In this document: positions 1 to 9,200 of the stretch, piece after piece | Numbering within the stretch: position 1 is the first letter of the stretch | Layout: each line of letters starts with the position of its first letter | Source: Polyangiaceae bacterium | Lineage (GTDB): Bacteria; Myxococcota_A; Polyangia; Polyangiales; Polyangiaceae | Direction of reading: 5' to 3' | Assembly (NCBI GenBank): GCA_020633235.1 | Contig: JACKEA010000002.1 | Coordinates: forward strand, 558,001 to 622,000 | Length of the DNA: 64,000 nucleotides | The notes under the pieces: model-generated | Told to the model about the DNA's origin: nothing | Seen by the model: the letters and a program-made list of their open reading frames with translations, nothing else | Databases searched by the model: none | Position numbers and translations under genes: made by a program

Positions 1-732
1 TTCTCCGAATCCTCCCCCTTGGGGCGGTCCTCCAGGGGAAGGCAGATCCACTTCCCCGAAGCCACCTCGCCCCACACTGGGGAGGTCCATGTCGAGAGGC
101 TGGCGGGGCGCGGGCAGATCGAGCCCGCTATCGAGCTCCGGCTGTGGGGGTCGTCCTCCGACCACCGGAAGATCGAGCTCCTCTGCTTCGAAGCTCGCTG
201 GTGCGGCGGCGACGGGCGCCGGCAGATCCGCCTCGTCGCCCGGAAGCTCCACGCCGAGATCACCGAAGTCGGCGAGCTCCTCGAGCGGCGCTGTCGCGCC
301 CAAGGGCTTGGGCTTGGTTCCGACGGGTGCAGGCAAGTCTGCATGGCTCGCACCGACGCTGGGCAGATCGATGTCGTCGAGCTCCAGATCCCCGCTGGGA
401 ATGACGGGCGGTCCGGCGGGCATGTGCCGAGGTGGTGCAGGTGGTGGCCCCCCGGGGCGCGGAGGTGCGGGGCGCGGTGGCCCACCCGTGCCGACTCCGA
501 GCATGGTGGCCTTGTGGGCTGCTGGAGGCTTGGGTCGGGGCGGCGCGGAAGCAGCCCCTCCCAATGCAGCGCCCAGCACCGGGCTCGGTCCGGTGGCGCG
601 CGGATCCTGCGGAGGGTCGACCTGGAACGACGTGCCGCACTTGGGGCAGCGCATCTTGAGGCCGCTGGAGGGGACGCGGCGCTCGTCGACCTGGTAGGGG
701 GCCTGGCAGCCGGGACACTCGACCTTGAACAT
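1..732 (-). CDS. Zinc-ribbon domain protein with repeated DLP motifs (3' end outside window)
   Basis: The reading frame starts at ATG 732 and runs off the left edge without a stop (244 codons seen). Residues 1-38 form a zinc ribbon of the MJ0042 type, with CPGC at residues 6-9 and CPKC further on. This fold opens many myxobacterial cytoplasmic regulators and motility proteins. After it comes a Pro/Ala/Gly-rich disordered stretch. Residues about 140-244 carry at least seven short acidic motifs of the form (I/D)DLP-(A/S)-(P/V), such as IDLPSVG and DLPAPV, spaced 10-25 residues apart. They look like linear docking motifs or an unfolded linker before a C-terminal domain that lies outside the window. 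It is divergent from the prolyl isomerase gene. Function unknown; the zinc ribbon is secure, the rest descriptive. Confidence 0.8.
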   Translation of the reverse strand, partial: MFKVECPGCQAPYQVDERRVPSSGLKMRCPKCGTSFQVDPPQDPRATGPSPVLGAALGGAASAPPRPKPPAAHKATMLGVGTGGPPRPAPPRPGGPPPAPPRHMPAGPPVIPSGDLELDDIDLPSVGASHADLPAPVGTKPKPLGATAPLEELADFGDLGVELPGDEADLPAPVAAAPASFEAEELDLPVVGGRPPQPELDSGLDLPAPRQPLDMDLPSVGRGGFGEVDLPSPGGPPQGGGFGE

Positions 733-783
733 CGGATCCTGCGCCAGTCTTAGCAGGAGACCCGCGCCCGTGTCGCGGTTTCT

Positions 784-800
784 GAGGCCGCTCCGGCCTC
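784..800. promoter_or_regulatory. Inverted repeat in a divergent intergenic region
   Basis: GAGGCCG-CTC-CGGCCTC is a perfect 7-bp inverted repeat with a 3-nt loop. It lies between two divergent start codons (732 on the minus strand, 822 on the plus strand). It could be an operator or a leader hairpin for the rightward gene. No assignment can be made from sequence alone. Confidence 0.35.
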
Positions 801-821
801 ATTCGTGCTAGCCGAGCGGGC

Positions 822-1376
822 ATGCAGCGGTGGACGTCGGTCCTGCTGGGGTTCGTATTCGCGGTGGCGCTCGTCGCTTTGGCGCTCAAGGTCGGTGCGC
901 CGGCGCGGGAGGCCGCTCACGCGGCACCTTCGGCGTCGGCCGCCGCGGAGCCGCCGCCGACCGTGGAGGAGCCCCAAACGGAGGATGCTGGACCGGAAAT
1001 CTCCCTCGATACCGAAACAGATGTCGTGGACGAGGGTGATGCGGGTGCTTCGGCGCTGCCCGCCTCGGCCCCCAAGGACGTGCACATCGGCGTGATTCTG
1101 TTCACCTACGCTGGCGCACAGTTCGCGCCCGACAGCGCTCGCAGCAAGGAAGAAGCCAAGAAGCTCGCCGAGGCCACCTTGGAAGAGGCCAAGGACGACT
1201 TCGCAAAGGCCGTAAAAAAGGGCGATCGCGGCTCGACCAAGGACATTGGCGTGGTGCCCCGAGGGGTCCTCGAGCCAAAGCTCGAGTACGCGGTTTTCAC
1301 GCTGGCGAAGGGTAAAGTGTACCCGGAGCCGCTGGATACCCCGCGAGGTTACTGGGTGGTCATCAGAAACGAGTGA
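822..1376 (+). CDS. Membrane-anchored parvulin-like peptidyl-prolyl isomerase
   Basis: 184 aa. Residues 1-25 form an uncleaved-looking signal anchor, followed by an Ala/Pro/Glu-rich linker of about 60 residues. Residues about 88-184 match the parvulin (rotamase, PF00639/PF13616) pattern: HIGVILFTYAGA, then ARSKEEAKKLAE, an F-x-x-A-V-K-K-G helix, DIGVVPRG, and a closing YWVVIRNE strand. Parvulins catalyse cis-trans isomerisation of prolyl bonds; an anchored periplasmic form would assist folding of exported proteins. The usual GGDLG segment is reduced to KDIGVV, so activity may be altered. It lies 79 nt upstream of the giant TPR gene pair and may be cotranscribed with it. Confidence 0.75.
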   Translation: MQRWTSVLLGFVFAVALVALALKVGAPAREAAHAAPSASAAAEPPPTVEEPQTEDAGPEISLDTETDVVDEGDAGASALPASAPKDVHIGVILFTYAGAQFAPDSARSKEEAKKLAEATLEEAKDDFAKAVKKGDRGSTKDIGVVPRGVLEPKLEYAVFTLAKGKVYPEPLDTPRGYWVVIRNE

Positions 1377-1455
1377 TCATGGCGGATATCACTCGCGATT
1401 TCTGAGCGGGTCGACCTATTGTACTGTCGAATACGCGCCGCGATCGCAGAAGCGA

Positions 1456-4400
1456 ATGACGAGGACTTCCAGCCCGCCGAACGCCGCCACGTCGATCCCT
1501 CCCGACCCCAACGTGACCGGCGCATCGATTGCCCGGCTTCGTGAAGAGCTGGAGGGCAACGACTCCCCCACCGCACAGGCCGTGCTGCTGCACGAGATCG
1601 CCGTGCTCGAAGAGCTCGCGAGCGACGAGTCGGGCGCTGCTCGAGACTATTTGGCGTCCATCAACGCGGAGCCGGAGTTCAGCGAGCCCCTCGAGCGACT
1701 GATCGCGATCCTCCAGCGCCGCAGCTCGCAGAAGAACCTGGGCAAGCTCCTCGAACGCTTGGTGGCCGTGGCCGACGGCGCCGAGGAGCGCGCGCGTGCC
1801 CTGGCCGAGCGCGCAGCCTTCGTGATTGGCGAAGAGCAGGACATCGACACCGCACGTGCGCTGCTCGAAGAAGCCGTGGACGAGAAGCCGGACGACGGCG
1901 GCGCGTGGTTGGCCCTCGAGGTGGTGGCCGGCACGCTGAGTGACGAGTCCCTTCGAGCCAAGTGTCTCGCTGCGCGGGCACGTCTGTGCCAGCACCCAAC
2001 CTGGCAGGCGCTCTTGCTGCTGGATCTCGGGCGGCTGCAGCTGGAGCTCGGCGACGACGAAGCCGCCATTGGATCCATCCAGGCAGCACTGGAGCAAAAG
2101 AGCGAAGCCACCTACGTGTGCCTCGCGAGTCTCGAGGAGGTCGCTCGACGTCTGGGCAAGAACGACGTCGCGGCGCAGGCGCTGGAAGCGCGCGCGACGC
2201 TCATCACCCGCGCCATGGAGGACGAGAGCACCGGCGACGCCTTGGGCGTTCCACGCTCGGCCCGTAGCAAGGCGCACGCTGCCGAAGCCCTGCTGCGCGC
2301 CAGTGACGCGCATCGTCGCCGCGGGGACATCGTGGCGGCCAGTGCGTCGCTCGCGCGCGCCACGGAGCTGTTGCCGACCGAGCCCGCCTTCGGACGGGCG
2401 CAGATTGCGCTGGCGCAAGCACAAGGCAACACGGAAGCGACCGCGACTCTGGCGCGGGGCGCACTGGAACAAGGCTCGAAGGGCGCCATGGCCGCCGCGC
2501 TGTGGCTGCGCGTCGCCGAGTGGGCCGCGGAGCAAGGCGACGGTCCCGGAGCACTGGACGCCGTGAACAAGGCCCTGGTCGAAGACGCGGGCAGCATTCC
2601 GGCTCGCGCCCTGGCACTGGATCTGCTCTCCGGTGGCCACGACCCGCAAGCATTGGCGAGCACGCTGGAGGCAACCGCGGAGCAGCTCGAGAGCGACGAG
2701 GGCAAGGCTCGCTTCTTCCTCGCTGCCTCCGACGCCTGGGCGCGGCGCGCCGGCGACGTCGCCGGCGCGAAGGCCGCGCTGTCGCAGGCGGGCATGTACG
2801 GCACGGAGCCAGGAACGCTGGCCCGAGTGTCCCGCATGTTGAGCGCCCTGATCGGCGACGCGGCATGGTTCGAGGACTCGACGCGCCGCCTGCTTGCCGC
2901 GGGGGCCACCGAGTCGGAGCAAGCGAGCCTGTGGTTCGAGCTGGCTCGCAGTCGCTTGGGTCGCAAGGAGCTGCCGAGCGGAACGCAGGCCTTGGCGTCC
3001 CTCGCGGAGAGCGCCGGCGGCGCGTGGCTGGGCAACGTGCTCCGAAGCTTCGCGCTCCCTTTGCTGGACGGCGCCTCCAGCGAAGAAGGGCGCACGGCCC
3101 TCGGCGAGCTCGCCAAGCTCGAAACCGATCCCTTCGCTGGGCGAGCGCTGCGCCTGTTGCGGGCGCTGCGGGCGCTCGGAGCGGACGACCGGCAGAGCGC
3201 GGTGGAGGAGCTGTCCGCCCTCCACGAAGAGGACGCCTCCGACCTCGTGGTGGCCGCAGCGCTCGCCTCGCTGGCTCGCCTCGCTGGCGAAGAAGCGAAG
3301 GCCGCCGAGGTCCTCTCGGCCTGTGCGCTGGCAACGGCGGACACGGAGCTGGCAGCAGCGCTCCAGCTCGAGGCCGGGATCGCCTTCTGGCAGAGCGGCG
3401 ATCGCAGTCGAGCCGTGGAGAGCTTCAACGCGGCCAGTGCCAACGCCCCCGCGGCGGGCAGCGCGCTCTTGTCCTGGGCCCTCCGAGCGGCCGAGCCCAA
3501 CTCCATCGACGCGCGCCGGCGCGCCCTGGAGGCCGCCGCAGAAGACGCCGATCCGGCTGCCCTCGCCCTGGAACGCTTCGCCCTCGAAGCGGGCAAGGAC
3601 GGCAACCCGAACGAAGCCGCGGACGCCCTCGAGCAGCTGAAGGACGCCAACGACGAGATCGGTCGCGCGGCGCTCTTGGCGCAAGCACTGTGGACTCCCG
3701 AAGACGCCGACCCCACCGCTGCCGAGCAAGCCTTGGACGCCATCGCCGAGCTGGGGGGCACCGCGGCGGCGATTGCTCGCGCGTCGGAGCACGTGCTCGG
3801 GCTCTCGGCGACCCCGGCCGGCACGGCGCCGGAGCCGATGTCCACCAGCGAGAGCGCTCGGCGCTGGACCGAAGCCGACGCCAGTCCGCCCGCTGCCCTC
3901 GAGTGGCTCGCGAGCACCATCGCGTTGGAAGATCGCGACGCCGAGGTGGAGGCCCGTCGCGCAGTGGCCACACGCATCCCCACGGCCGACAGCGCCCTCG
4001 CCTGCAGCGCCGCAATCGTGAGTCGCTTGGCCGGGGACGAGAGCACGCCGCTGTTACCGACCACCGACGAGCTCTCGCGCCTCACCAACCTGGAGCTGGC
4101 CCCGCCGGGTGCGGATCCTCGCCGCCGCGCGCACGCGCTGGCGGCCGCCCAGAGCAGCTTGGGGGAGGAATCCTCTTCCCTGGTGCGCGCGCTGTACGGC
4201 TACAACTGCCTGGCTTCGGGTGACATCGAAGCCGCCACCAGCGCGTTTCGAGCGGTGGTGGAGGCGTACCCCGACGAGCTCATCGGCTGGGAGGGCCTGC
4301 GCGCCGCGGCGGAAGAAGCCAAGGACCGAGCAACGGTGGCAGAGGCCAGCGCGGCGTTGGGCGACGCCATCAGCGACGACCACTTGGGCGCCGAGCTGTG

Positions 4401-6204
4401 GGAGCACGCCGCGCTGATCTTGATCGACGAGCTCGACGACGTTCAGCGCGGCGAGTTCGCGCTGTCTCGCGCCGTCGAGCGCGATGTGGGTCGCTTCGTG
4501 GCCTTCGACAAGCTGTTCCGCATCGTCCGCGCCCGCAAGGACGGCAAGCGTTTGTTGGAGCTGATCGCGAAGCGCTTGGACGTCGCGGAAGATCCCGAAG
4601 AGATCGCCAAGCTGTTCTGGGAACGCGCCCGCGTGCTGCGCGGCGCCGGGGACCGCGACGGTGCGTTGGCCGCTCTCGAGAACGTCACGATGTTGGAGCC
4701 GGATCACGTCGGCGCTTTGGCCCTGTCCGGGGAGATCTACCTCACGTCGGGCAAGCTCGGCGCCGCTGCCGAGAAGCTCGGGCGGCTTTCCACCCTGGAA
4801 GAGGCCCCCGCCAAGCAACGCTTGATGAGCGGCGTCGCCGCCGTGGACATCTTCGAGAACAAGCTGAACGACCCAGAGAAGGCGCTCACGGTGCTCGAGT
4901 CCCTGTACAAGAGCGGACTGTCGACCCTGCCCGTGCGCGAGCGCCTCGCTCGCTCGGCCGCCAAGCTCGGCGCCTGGGAGCAAGCCACCCAGGTGCTGGA
5001 ACAGCTCATGAACGAGCGCGAGAGCTCTTCCGGGCGGACCGAGGCCGCGCGCTTGGCCGTGGCGATCCACCGCGACCGTCAGGGACATCCCGAGCGTGCC
5101 CTCTCCGCGGTCGAGCGCCTGCTGGAGGAGTCGCCGGATGACGGCGAGGCGTTGGACCTGGTGCTGAGCGGCGTGTTCCCGCCAGACGTCTCGAACGCGC
5201 TGCTCTCCCGCGGCCGCGACACCATCGTGGGCAAGTTGGTGCAAGAGCCGATGGATCCCGAACGCGTGGATCGCCTCGCTCGCATCGCCGCGCGCCTCGA
5301 TCTTCCACGGGTGCGTCAGGCTGCCCTGGGCGCCCTCGTGACCCTGGGGGAAGGCTCGCCGGAGATCGATCGCGAGCTGGCAGTGCTCGACCAGCGCGTC
5401 GCCCGGGTACCGCAGATGGCCATCGACGAGACCGCGTTGCCGGAGCTGTGTGATCCGGAAGATCGCGGGCCCGTTCCGAGCTTGATGCGGGCGCTGGCCA
5501 CGACCTTCGCGGAAGCGCTCGGGCCGGGCCTGGAAGCGTTCGGCGTGGGACGCAAGCAGCGCGTCGATCCTCGCGCGGGGCTCCCGGTTCGCAACGAGAT
5601 CGCCGCCTGGGCGGGTGCCCTGGGAGTGGGCGACTTCGATCTCTACGTGGGCGGGAAGGATCCGATGCTCATCGCCGGCGTCGCCAGCGAGACCCCCGCC
5701 GTCGTGATCGGCGCGGAGGTGAACGCACCGCTGTCCGCGGCCCACCGCCAAGCAGTGGCCCGCGAGCTGTTCGCCCTGCGCCGGGGCGTCACCATCCTGC
5801 GACACCGGGACCCCACCGACGTGGCTGCGCTGGTGGTGGCCGCCTGTCGCGTGGTGGGCATCGACGTGCCGTCGCCCCAATACGCGATGCTCGGGGAGTT
5901 CCAACGGGTGCTCACCAAGGAGATGCCGCGGCGGGTCAAGAAGGTGCTGCCGGAGCTGGCCACGGCCGTCGCCCACTCGGGACAGGATCCATTGGCGTGG
6001 GTACGTGCGGCAACGTCGAGCCTCGACCGTCTGGCGGCCATCGCGGCGGGAGACGTGTCCTACGTCCTGAGCGGCGGGGACATCCCCCGAGGCCGCCTGG
6101 GGGCTTCGATGGAGGCACAGGCGCGCGCGGCCCGCTTGTTGGGCTTCGTGCTGTCGCCCACTTATCTCTCTTTGCGGGAGAAGCTGGGCATGGGTGTTCG
6201 ATGA
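1456..6204 (+). CDS. Giant TPR-repeat protein, first of a coupled pair
   Basis: 1582 aa from ATG 1456. The frame is open further upstream into the isomerase gene, but MTRTSS is the first start clear of it. Almost the whole chain is Ala/Leu/Glu-rich alpha-alpha repeats of tetratricopeptide type, for example the stretch WERARVLRGAGDRDGALAAL near residue 1055. There is no signal peptide or transmembrane segment, so a cytoplasmic scaffold is expected. The last 250 residues (about 1330-1582) stop being repetitive and form a mixed alpha/beta module with DLYVGGKDP and PAVVIGAEVNAPLS. This module recurs at the C-terminus of the next gene. Its stop overlaps that gene's start by 4 nt (ATGA), implying coupled translation and probably partner proteins. 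Precise function unknown. Confidence 0.85.
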   Translation: MTRTSSPPNAATSIPPDPNVTGASIARLREELEGNDSPTAQAVLLHEIAVLEELASDESGAARDYLASINAEPEFSEPLERLIAILQRRSSQKNLGKLLERLVAVADGAEERARALAERAAFVIGEEQDIDTARALLEEAVDEKPDDGGAWLALEVVAGTLSDESLRAKCLAARARLCQHPTWQALLLLDLGRLQLELGDDEAAIGSIQAALEQKSEATYVCLASLEEVARRLGKNDVAAQALEARATLITRAMEDESTGDALGVPRSARSKAHAAEALLRASDAHRRRGDIVAASASLARATELLPTEPAFGRAQIALAQAQGNTEATATLARGALEQGSKGAMAAALWLRVAEWAAEQGDGPGALDAVNKALVEDAGSIPARALALDLLSGGHDPQALASTLEATAEQLESDEGKARFFLAASDAWARRAGDVAGAKAALSQAGMYGTEPGTLARVSRMLSALIGDAAWFEDSTRRLLAAGATESEQASLWFELARSRLGRKELPSGTQALASLAESAGGAWLGNVLRSFALPLLDGASSEEGRTALGELAKLETDPFAGRALRLLRALRALGADDRQSAVEELSALHEEDASDLVVAAALASLARLAGEEAKAAEVLSACALATADTELAAALQLEAGIAFWQSGDRSRAVESFNAASANAPAAGSALLSWALRAAEPNSIDARRRALEAAAEDADPAALALERFALEAGKDGNPNEAADALEQLKDANDEIGRAALLAQALWTPEDADPTAAEQALDAIAELGGTAAAIARASEHVLGLSATPAGTAPEPMSTSESARRWTEADASPPAALEWLASTIALEDRDAEVEARRAVATRIPTADSALACSAAIVSRLAGDESTPLLPTTDELSRLTNLELAPPGADPRRRAHALAAAQSSLGEESSSLVRALYGYNCLASGDIEAATSAFRAVVEAYPDELIGWEGLRAAAEEAKDRATVAEASAALGDAISDDHLGAELWEHAALILIDELDDVQRGEFALSRAVERDVGRFVAFDKLFRIVRARKDGKRLLELIAKRLDVAEDPEEIAKLFWERARVLRGAGDRDGALAALENVTMLEPDHVGALALSGEIYLTSGKLGAAAEKLGRLSTLEEAPAKQRLMSGVAAVDIFENKLNDPEKALTVLESLYKSGLSTLPVRERLARSAAKLGAWEQATQVLEQLMNERESSSGRTEAARLAVAIHRDRQGHPERALSAVERLLEESPDDGEALDLVLSGVFPPDVSNALLSRGRDTIVGKLVQEPMDPERVDRLARIAARLDLPRVRQAALGALVTLGEGSPEIDRELAVLDQRVARVPQMAIDETALPELCDPEDRGPVPSLMRALATTFAEALGPGLEAFGVGRKQRVDPRAGLPVRNEIAAWAGALGVGDFDLYVGGKDPMLIAGVASETPAVVIGAEVNAPLSAAHRQAVARELFALRRGVTILRHRDPTDVAALVVAACRVVGIDVPSPQYAMLGEFQRVLTKEMPRRVKKVLPELATAVAHSGQDPLAWVRAATSSLDRLAAIAAGDVSYVLSGGDIPRGRLGASMEAQARAARLLGFVLSPTYLSLREKLGMGVR

Positions 6205-9200
6205 GCGACGCAGACGATCCCAAGCCGAAGCCGAATCCCCACGCCAGTGGTGCCGGCAGGAGCGGCAGCGCCCGCAGCATCGGCGAGGAGCTCGGCGGGC
6301 TCGACTTCGAGCCTGATGCACTCCTCGATTCGCTGCTCGCCGACGACGAGCCGCGCGGGGAGAGCGCCCCGCCGCCCGGACCACCGCTCCACGTGCCGGA
6401 CGAGCGCGACTTCCCCGAAGACGAGGTCACCGTGATCGCGTCCGCCAACGAGCTTTCGGCCGCCGCGGAAGAGGCGAACAAGGCGCAGGCGGACGTCGAC
6501 GAGCTCCTCGACGACATCGCCGAGAGCGTCAAACCGCCACCGCTGCCGCGGGCTGCACCGCCGCGGCCGCCACCGCCGCGCATCCCGCGGCCGGAAGCGA
6601 CGGCAGAGCCCCCCGCCGTCAATCGGCCCGGACCACCACCGCGCGAGCCGTTCCCTCCGGCCATGAGCCCCGCGCTGCCCCCGGCAGCAGAAGAGCTGCC
6701 CTTCCGCGACGACTCGTTCGATCTGGAAGAGCTCGAGATCAAGGCGGATGCGCCGCCCCTCGATGCCCGCGCCACGCCGCCCCATGGCGTGGACGCCAGC
6801 CACCTCGCGGCTTCCCTCCCTTCCACTCCGGATGCGGATTACGACCAGCTCGACGCCGACGAGTTCGAAGAGGTCGCCCCGCCCACGCCGGTGGTTCGTG
6901 ACACGGACATCGCCGCCGTGCGCATCACTCGCGATACCGAGGTGGGCTCCGAGGTCTCGCGGGACACCGAGGTGGGGACACCGCCGGCCATCGCCGAGCC
7001 AGAGTCCGACAGCATCGACGATCTGCTCGGCGGCCAGGACGACGAGGTGCGACCGGTGGCCCCCGCCGCAACCCTGCCCGGGGATGAGCGCCCCGCCGCA
7101 GCGCACCTCCACGACCGCGGCGCGTTGGAGATGTTCCGAGCGCGGGCGGAGTTGATGGAGAGAGAGGCCATCGCTCGCCCCGACGCGGACAGCAAGAGCC
7201 GCGCGTTGGTGATTGCCAGCGAGCTGTGGGCCATGAGCGGCGACCTCGAGCGCGCGCGCCGAGTGGCGACTCAAGCCGCGACTCAACAGCCGTCGTCCGC
7301 GATCGCGGCGCGCCAAGCCCGCCTACTGGCGGCCGCAGAGGGCGACTGGAAAGCCGTCGCCGCCAGCTTGGAGACCGAGACACGCTCCGCACCCAGCAAC
7401 GAGGGACGCGCTCATGCCGCGTACCTGGCTGCGGAAGTGCATCGCCTCGGCCTCGGAGACCAGGCCAGCTCCGAGCGCAAGCTCGACGTGCTCGCCCGCC
7501 TCGCTCCCTCGGACGCGCGAGCACCGGTGGCCAAGGTGGTCCGGGCCCTGGCAGCCTCGGCGGAAGCCCCCAAGCTCAAGGACTCCGGGATCGAGACCCT
7601 CGACACCGCTGTCGCCAATCTGGTCCGCCTTCGCGGAGGCAGCGCAGAGCTGGCCACGCCGATTCCTGCAGTCTCCTTCGAGGATGCGCGCCGCGCCCTG
7701 AGCAGCGGCGATCGCGCGGCAGCGGGACACGCGATCCGAGATCTCGCGGAGGTGCATGGCCTCGATCGCGCGGCGCGCTGGCTCGCGGCAGCGCTGCTCG
7801 CGCCGGCGTCAGAGACTCGCGCCGAAGCCATCCGTACGCTCGATCGGCTGCTGAGCACGGCGCCCAGCACGGCCGCCCGCCGCGCCTTGGCGGCGCGCGC
7901 CTTGGAGCACAACGACGCGGCCGCCGTGCAGTCCGCCCTCGGTTCCGACGACGAAGCGTTTACCGCCGCAGACCGGGTCGCCCTGGCGGCGCTCACGGGC
8001 GGCGGCCGTGAAGCCCTGGCGCCTCTGCTCCAGGGTCTCGCCGACAATCCGCGGCTCGCTGCCTTGAGCGACGCGGCGGCCAGTGCCGCGGCCCCCGCCG
8101 CGATGCCCACGGTTCCCAGCTCGGGGGCTGACCCGGAGCGTGCGGAGGTGGGGCTTGGCCGCGCCGCCATCGCTCAGCTCGCCGCCAGCGCCGATCCCAC
8201 CCTGCTCCCGTCAGCGTTGGAGTCCTACGCCAAGACCCATCCCGACGAGCCCCTCGCCAAGCTCACCGCGCTGGAGCTGAGCTTGCGAGACAAGAACGCA
8301 GCCCGCGTGGCGAGTGCCATCGCGGAGTGGCCTGGAGACGAAAGTCCCGAGGAGCGGAGGGATCGAAACGCCGCCGCAGCGCTGATCTCCGAGCTCGGTG
8401 GCGACCTGGACGACGCCGGCCGTCGCTATGCAGCAGTGCTGGGAGCGGACCCGACCCACGAGGCGTCGGTTCGCGCGCTCGTCGCGCAGGCCCCACCGCC
8501 GGGAGCGGCAGAGCTGCTCACCGCGCTCGCGGAAGCGATCCCCGAACCCGCCCATTCGAGTCTCCTGCTCACGGAAGCAGCACTGCGTCTGGGCGAGGAT
8601 CCCGCCGCGGCAGCGCTCATCGAGCGCGCCGCGGAAGCCGATCCGAAGCTGCCCTTCGCTCAAATCCAAGGCGAGGTGCGCGCTCGCGCCCGAGGCGACG
8701 CCGGCGGCGTGGTCGAGTGGCTGCGCGCTCGTCGGGACGGAACGACGGATCCCATCGAACGCGCCCTCGACAACGTGCGGGAAGCGCTGCTGGTGGCGGA
8801 CGGCGACACGACGCTGGCCGTGTCGCTGCTGGAGGAGGCCCTGACGGCCCGCCCGGGAGACGTCGGCCTTCGCGAGCTGTGCGAACGGATGTCCCCCGGC
8901 AGCGGGAGCGATCGCGGCGCTTGGCGCGAAGAAGTCGCCCAAACCGCGGCGGAGACCGATCGCGCGGGGCTGCTCTTGGACGCGGCTCTGGAGTACGAAA
9001 AGGCGGGCGACATCGAGGCGGCAGCGCGAGCCGCCCACGAGGCCGCGAGCCTGGGCGGCGAGCTGGTGAAGATCACGGCCGAACGTCTGGCGGCCTCGGG
9101 TCCCGGCGCCGCCGCGCTGGCGGACACGCTGCTCACTCGAGCCCGCGAAGAAGAAGACGTCCAGCTGCGTCGCGAGCTGTACGAGCGCTTGGGCAGCCTG

